A DNA stretch of 64,000 nt, taken from the NCBI RefSeq assembly GCF_014207595.1, contig NZ_JACHGY010000001.1, positions 2,610,836-2,674,835 of the forward strand, given 5' to 3'. How positions within the stretch are numbered: position 1 is the stretch's first letter; each line of letters opens with the position of its first letter. Of this stretch, positions 61,350 to 64,000 are shown piece after piece. Source of the DNA: Algisphaera agarilytica (GTDB lineage Bacteria; Planctomycetota; Phycisphaerae; Phycisphaerales; Phycisphaeraceae). A program made the position numbers and the translations under genes. Under the pieces are notes generated by a model. That model was not told where the DNA came from. It made no database searches and saw only the letters and a program-made list of their open reading frames with translations.

Positions 61350-61853
61350 CTAGTCTCGCAGGAAAGGCTCCGCTTCCCGCAGCGTGTCCCGCAGGATGTC
61401 GTCCGACTCGAACTTCTGGGGGTCATCGCCGCGTAGCACGGTGATAATGACCCGCTGGTTCCCGCCGGGCAGTTGCATCCGTTCTGAGACCGAAAGGTAG
61501 CCCGGCCGGCTCGCACGCAACTCGATGTCCAACATCAAAGCGCCCGCGCCGAACGTATCGATCGGCAAAGCGAACCTGCCATCGGCATCGGTGTGGCCCT
61601 CGCCGACCCGCTTCGGCGAAAGACGCTCGGGGTCAAGCAGCACCACCAGCGACGCACCCGCCACGCCGCCCCCCGTCCCCGCCAAGCGCGGGTCGTTTTG
61701 GTTCACGACCTCAACCCCCGGCATCTCGCCCGCCACGACCACCCCCTGCAACCGATACGGCGAGCACCCCACCAACACGACCAACAACCCCGCCACGAAA
61801 AGCATCGCCGCCTTACGGCCCAAATCCGAAATCCCAAATCCCAAATCCACCAT
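61350..61853 (-). CDS. Lipoprotein with carboxypeptidase-regulatory-like domain
   Basis: A 167-residue protein. ATG 61853 has GGGGGAG five bases upstream and overlaps the scpB stop (TGATG). The lead peptide (MVDLGFGISDLGRKAA) is made by a heptanucleotide repeat; then a hydrophobic core ends in lipobox LVGC. A later Met (61805, AAGG upstream) would give a normal short signal peptide. The mature part (VAGASLVVLLDPERLSPKRVGEGHTDADGRFALP) matches the beta-sandwich carboxypeptidase-regulatory fold. It is probably anchored in a membrane; function is unknown. Confidence 0.75.
   Translation of the reverse strand: MVDLGFGISDLGRKAAMLFVAGLLVVLVGCSPYRLQGVVVAGEMPGVEVVNQNDPRLAGTGGGVAGASLVVLLDPERLSPKRVGEGHTDADGRFALPIDTFGAGALMLDIELRASRPGYLSVSERMQLPGGNQRVIITVLRGDDPQKFESDDILRDTLREAEPFLRD
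61821..61848 (-). repeat. Heptanucleotide repeat within lipoprotein signal region
   Basis: Four exact-length units GGATTTG GGATTTG GGATTTC GGATTTG (minus strand). Each unit gained or lost shifts the reading frame of the lipoprotein from the 61853 start. Confidence 0.8.
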
Positions 61854-62551
61854 CACGCTCCCCCTTGCCGCAGCTCTTCCACCTTCGGTAAATCCTTCAG
61901 CGACGCGAGCCCGAAGATCTCCAGGAACTGCTTCGTCGTGCCGTACAGCATCGGCCGGCCGATCTCTTCCGCACGCCCGACGATCTTCACCAGGTGGCGC
62001 TCCATCAGCGAACGCAGCGTCTCGCCGCACGCCACGCCGCGGATCGCTTCGAGGTCGACCCGCAGCACCGGCTGCTTGTACGCCACGATCGCCAGCGTCT
62101 CCATCGCCGCCGGGCTCAGCTTCGACTGCGCCTTGGTCTTGTGCAGCGCCGCCAACACATCCGCGTACTCGGGCAGCGTCATGACCTGCCACCCGCCCGC
62201 GACCTGCTCGATGCGGAACGCCCGGCCGGTCTCTTCGTACTCGCCGTTGAGCCGAGCGATCGCCTCGTTCACGGGCTTGGTCCCGCCGGGGAAGTTCAAT
62301 CCCAACGCCTCGGCGATCTTGCCCGACGTCATCGCCCGCTCGCTGGTCAGCAGCGCCGCTTCGACCTTCGGCGTGATCTCATCCATGTCCACGTCGATCG
62401 GCTCGGCCTGCTCCGCCGCCTCGGCCTCGACCTCCTCCGCAGATTCCTCTGCCGATCCATCCTCACTCGGCGTAGAGGCTTCGGTTTCGACGGCCTCTTC
62501 AGACTCCGGCGTAGACGACTCTTCCGTGGTGGCTTGCTCATTTTCTGGCAT
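61853..62551 (-). CDS. scpB: Segregation and condensation protein B
   Basis: ScpB partners with SMC and ScpA in chromosome condensation. ATG 62551 (MPENEQATTEE) is preferred over the upstream open frame; the first ~60 residues are acidic and Glu/Ser-rich, a disordered extension. The paired winged-helix fold follows: KVEAALLTSERAMTSGKIAEALGL, then LSPAAMETLAIVAYKQPVLRVDLEAIRGV and GRAEEIGRPMLYGTTKQFLEIFGL, all diagnostic for ScpB. ScpA is not adjacent; the next upstream gene is divergent. Confidence 0.92.
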   Translation of the reverse strand: MPENEQATTEESSTPESEEAVETEASTPSEDGSAEESAEEVEAEAAEQAEPIDVDMDEITPKVEAALLTSERAMTSGKIAEALGLNFPGGTKPVNEAIARLNGEYEETGRAFRIEQVAGGWQVMTLPEYADVLAALHKTKAQSKLSPAAMETLAIVAYKQPVLRVDLEAIRGVACGETLRSLMERHLVKIVGRAEEIGRPMLYGTTKQFLEIFGLASLKDLPKVEELRQGGA

Positions 62552-62653
62552 AGCGGGATTGTACTTCAATCGCCAAGCATGGGCGGATGCGGCGATAGTC
62601 CACTTCTCCGCCCCATCGTGCGACGGGGCCATGTTTTCTGCTACGTTTCGGAC

Positions 62654-64000
62654 ATGGCCACCCCTGATTCCATGCCGCTCTTTCGGTTCACCTCCGACTT
62701 CGACCTGGCCCGTGTCACGACACACGACGCCGCGGTTCAGTTAGCCGACGGCGACGGCCTGCAGATCGACACCGCCAACACCTCCCCCAGCCCGGGCATC
62801 ACGCTCCATGCCCCAGACGGCCAACCCTGGGACCTCGACCCTTACCAGTGCGTCAAGCTCCACGTCGCCAACCTCGGCGAACACCCCGCAGAACTCATCT
62901 TCAAGGTCGGCGATCCCGCCGACGCGATGCAGGCCTGGCAGATGGAGCACCGCGTCCACCTCCCGCCGGGTGAATCCCGGACCATCGCCAAAGACCTCGT
63001 GCCCACCCCCTGGCGTTTCACCACGCCCGTCGAGTTCCTCGCGATGCGGGCCGGCCCCGGCCAACCGCGGGCCGACCTCTCGTCCATCCCGCAGCTCCGG
63101 CTGACGCTCAACCACCCCGCGCACCCACACAAGCTGGCCATCTCTCACATCCGTGCGACCAACCCGGTGCAGCACCGATCGGCCGAGGGCTTCTTCCCGT
63201 TCATCGATCGCTTCGGGCAATACAAACACGACCACTGGCCGGGCAAAACGTTGTCGGTTGATGACCTCCAACAAGCCGCCCGTGAAGAACGGAAGCAACT
63301 TGAACAACACCCCGGGCCCGCACATTTCGATGCCTACGGCGGATGGGCCGAGGGACCTCAACTCCAAGCCACCGGACGCTTCCGCGCCGAGAAACGCAAC
63401 GACGCCTGGTGGCTGGTCGACCCCGAGGGCCGGCTGTTCTGGTCGCACGGTGCCTGCTGTGTCCACGCCGCCACCGCCAACACCGGCATCACCGATCGCG
63501 AAGACTACTTCGAGTGGCTCCCGCCCGAAGACTCCGACTTCGCCGAGTTCTACGGCAACGCCGGCCGCGCTTCTCACGGCCATTACCAAACCCTCGACCG
63601 CTACCGCACCTACAACTTCACCGGCTCCAACCTCTACCAAAAGCACGGCCCCGGCTGGCGCGAAACTTTCTACGCCACCACCCACGCCCGCATGCGTTCG
63701 TGGGGCATGAACACCCTCGCGATCGCTTCGGACCCCGAGCTCTGCCGACAAGGCAAAACCCCCTACACCGAAACCGTCTGGGTCCGAGACACCCGCAAGC
63801 TCGAGGCCTCCAAGGGCTACTGGGGCAAGTTCCACGATGTCTTCGACCCCGGCTTCCGCAGCGCTCTCCGTGACGCGCTGGCCAGACACACCCACGCCGC
63901 AGCCGATCCGTGGTGCATCGGCTTCTTCATCGAGAACGAGCTCTCCTGGGGCGCGGATGCCTCGCTGGCTCTGGCCACCCTCGCCGGGCCCGCCGACCAA
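62654..64000 (+). CDS. Agarase/GH50-like glycoside hydrolase (partial, 3' end outside window)
   Basis: An open frame of 449 codons from ATG 62654 to the window edge. An N-terminal beta domain (~1-190; carbohydrate-binding-like) is followed by a catalytic barrel that begins FRAEKRNDAWWLVDPEGRLFWSHGACCV, a signature of GH50-type agarases and related families. WCIGFFIENELSWG (E427, E429) near the edge contains the expected acid/base NE pair. There is no signal peptide at this start, so the enzyme could be intracellular or the true start may lie elsewhere. The long minus-strand ORF across this region is a shadow. Confidence 0.72.
   Translation, partial: MATPDSMPLFRFTSDFDLARVTTHDAAVQLADGDGLQIDTANTSPSPGITLHAPDGQPWDLDPYQCVKLHVANLGEHPAELIFKVGDPADAMQAWQMEHRVHLPPGESRTIAKDLVPTPWRFTTPVEFLAMRAGPGQPRADLSSIPQLRLTLNHPAHPHKLAISHIRATNPVQHRSAEGFFPFIDRFGQYKHDHWPGKTLSVDDLQQAAREERKQLEQHPGPAHFDAYGGWAEGPQLQATGRFRAEKRNDAWWLVDPEGRLFWSHGACCVHAATANTGITDREDYFEWLPPEDSDFAEFYGNAGRASHGHYQTLDRYRTYNFTGSNLYQKHGPGWRETFYATTHARMRSWGMNTLAIASDPELCRQGKTPYTETVWVRDTRKLEASKGYWGKFHDVFDPGFRSALRDALARHTHAAADPWCIGFFIENELSWGADASLALATLAGPADQ

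Noticed and set aside
61350-62192. Longer 280-codon version of the lipoprotein gene
   Set aside because: The upstream part overlaps scpB in another frame and is Ala/Gly/Asp-rich; ATG 61853 has a strong ribosome binding site.
62741-64000. 419-codon minus-strand open frame at the right edge
   Set aside because: The plus-strand frame encodes a recognisable agarase-like protein; the antisense translation is Val/Gly-rich without domains.

Overview
The window reads as chromosomal DNA of a high-GC planctomycete, most likely of the class Phycisphaerae. This is inferred from gene content, not from a marker gene. Supporting signs are high G+C with long spurious antisense ORFs, a futalosine-pathway menaquinone enzyme (MqnC), an exosortase-like protein, many lipoproteins and small membrane proteins of no known family, and an agarase/GH50-like glycosidase at the right edge that suggests a marine polysaccharide degrader. 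No plasmid, phage, transposase, rRNA or CRISPR signature was seen. One tRNA-Lys(TTT) is present.

Left part (1-12.1 kb): housekeeping and accessory genes, mostly on the minus strand. They are an APH-type kinase (cut by the window edge), an M29 aminopeptidase, a lipoprotein, an XRE-type regulator with an EF-hand-like loop, a large acyl-CoA ligase/GNAT fusion, mqnC, a 70-residue membrane protein, a NeuB-type synthase, tRNA-Lys and nagZ. Several intergenic spaces hold REP-like inverted repeats.

Centre (12.4-49.3 kb): one very large exopolysaccharide locus, entirely on the plus strand. It opens with a secreted beta-helix protein carrying three Ig-like repeats, separated from the rest by a terminator. 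A chain of tightly overlapping genes follows (16.2-34.7 kb) with glycosyltransferases (GT4 and GT2), a Wzx-like flippase, a Wzy/ligase-like polymerase, a hexapeptide acetyltransferase and a GlpD-like flavoprotein. Next come a metal-dependent-hydrolase-like protein, another GT4, an SDR epimerase, an LPG-synthase/flippase-like membrane protein, a GT39-like membrane transferase, a WecG/TagA-type transferase, a degenerate nucleotidyltransferase, an exosortase-like protein lacking two expected catalytic residues, a Wzc-like co-polymerase/BY-kinase with an unusual insertion, and the initiating phosphoglycosyltransferase. In the expected scheme the last enzyme loads the first sugar on undecaprenyl phosphate, the soluble GTs build the repeat unit, Wzx flips it, Wzy polymerises it and the Wzc-like protein sets length and export. 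No outer-membrane OPX/Wza gene is visible.

Right part (49.4-64 kb): a DUF454 membrane protein, an A+T-richer orphan immunity-like gene (DUF1851 type), small membrane proteins, an alpha/beta hydrolase, rho with a long leader, a zinc-ribbon protein, thiE, a GT2/LAB_N pair, a transglutaminase/DUF58 pair, a carboxypeptidase-regulatory-like lipoprotein, scpB, and the start of an agarase-like gene.

The observations most worth following are the helical MshEN-like insertion in the BY-kinase, the degenerate exosortase in the same locus, the palindromic repeat family that has entered two coding sequences (in frame in a GT4, and forming the C-terminus and stop codon of the LAB_N gene), the XRE/EF-hand fusion, and a heptanucleotide repeat inside a lipoprotein signal region that could cause phase variation.
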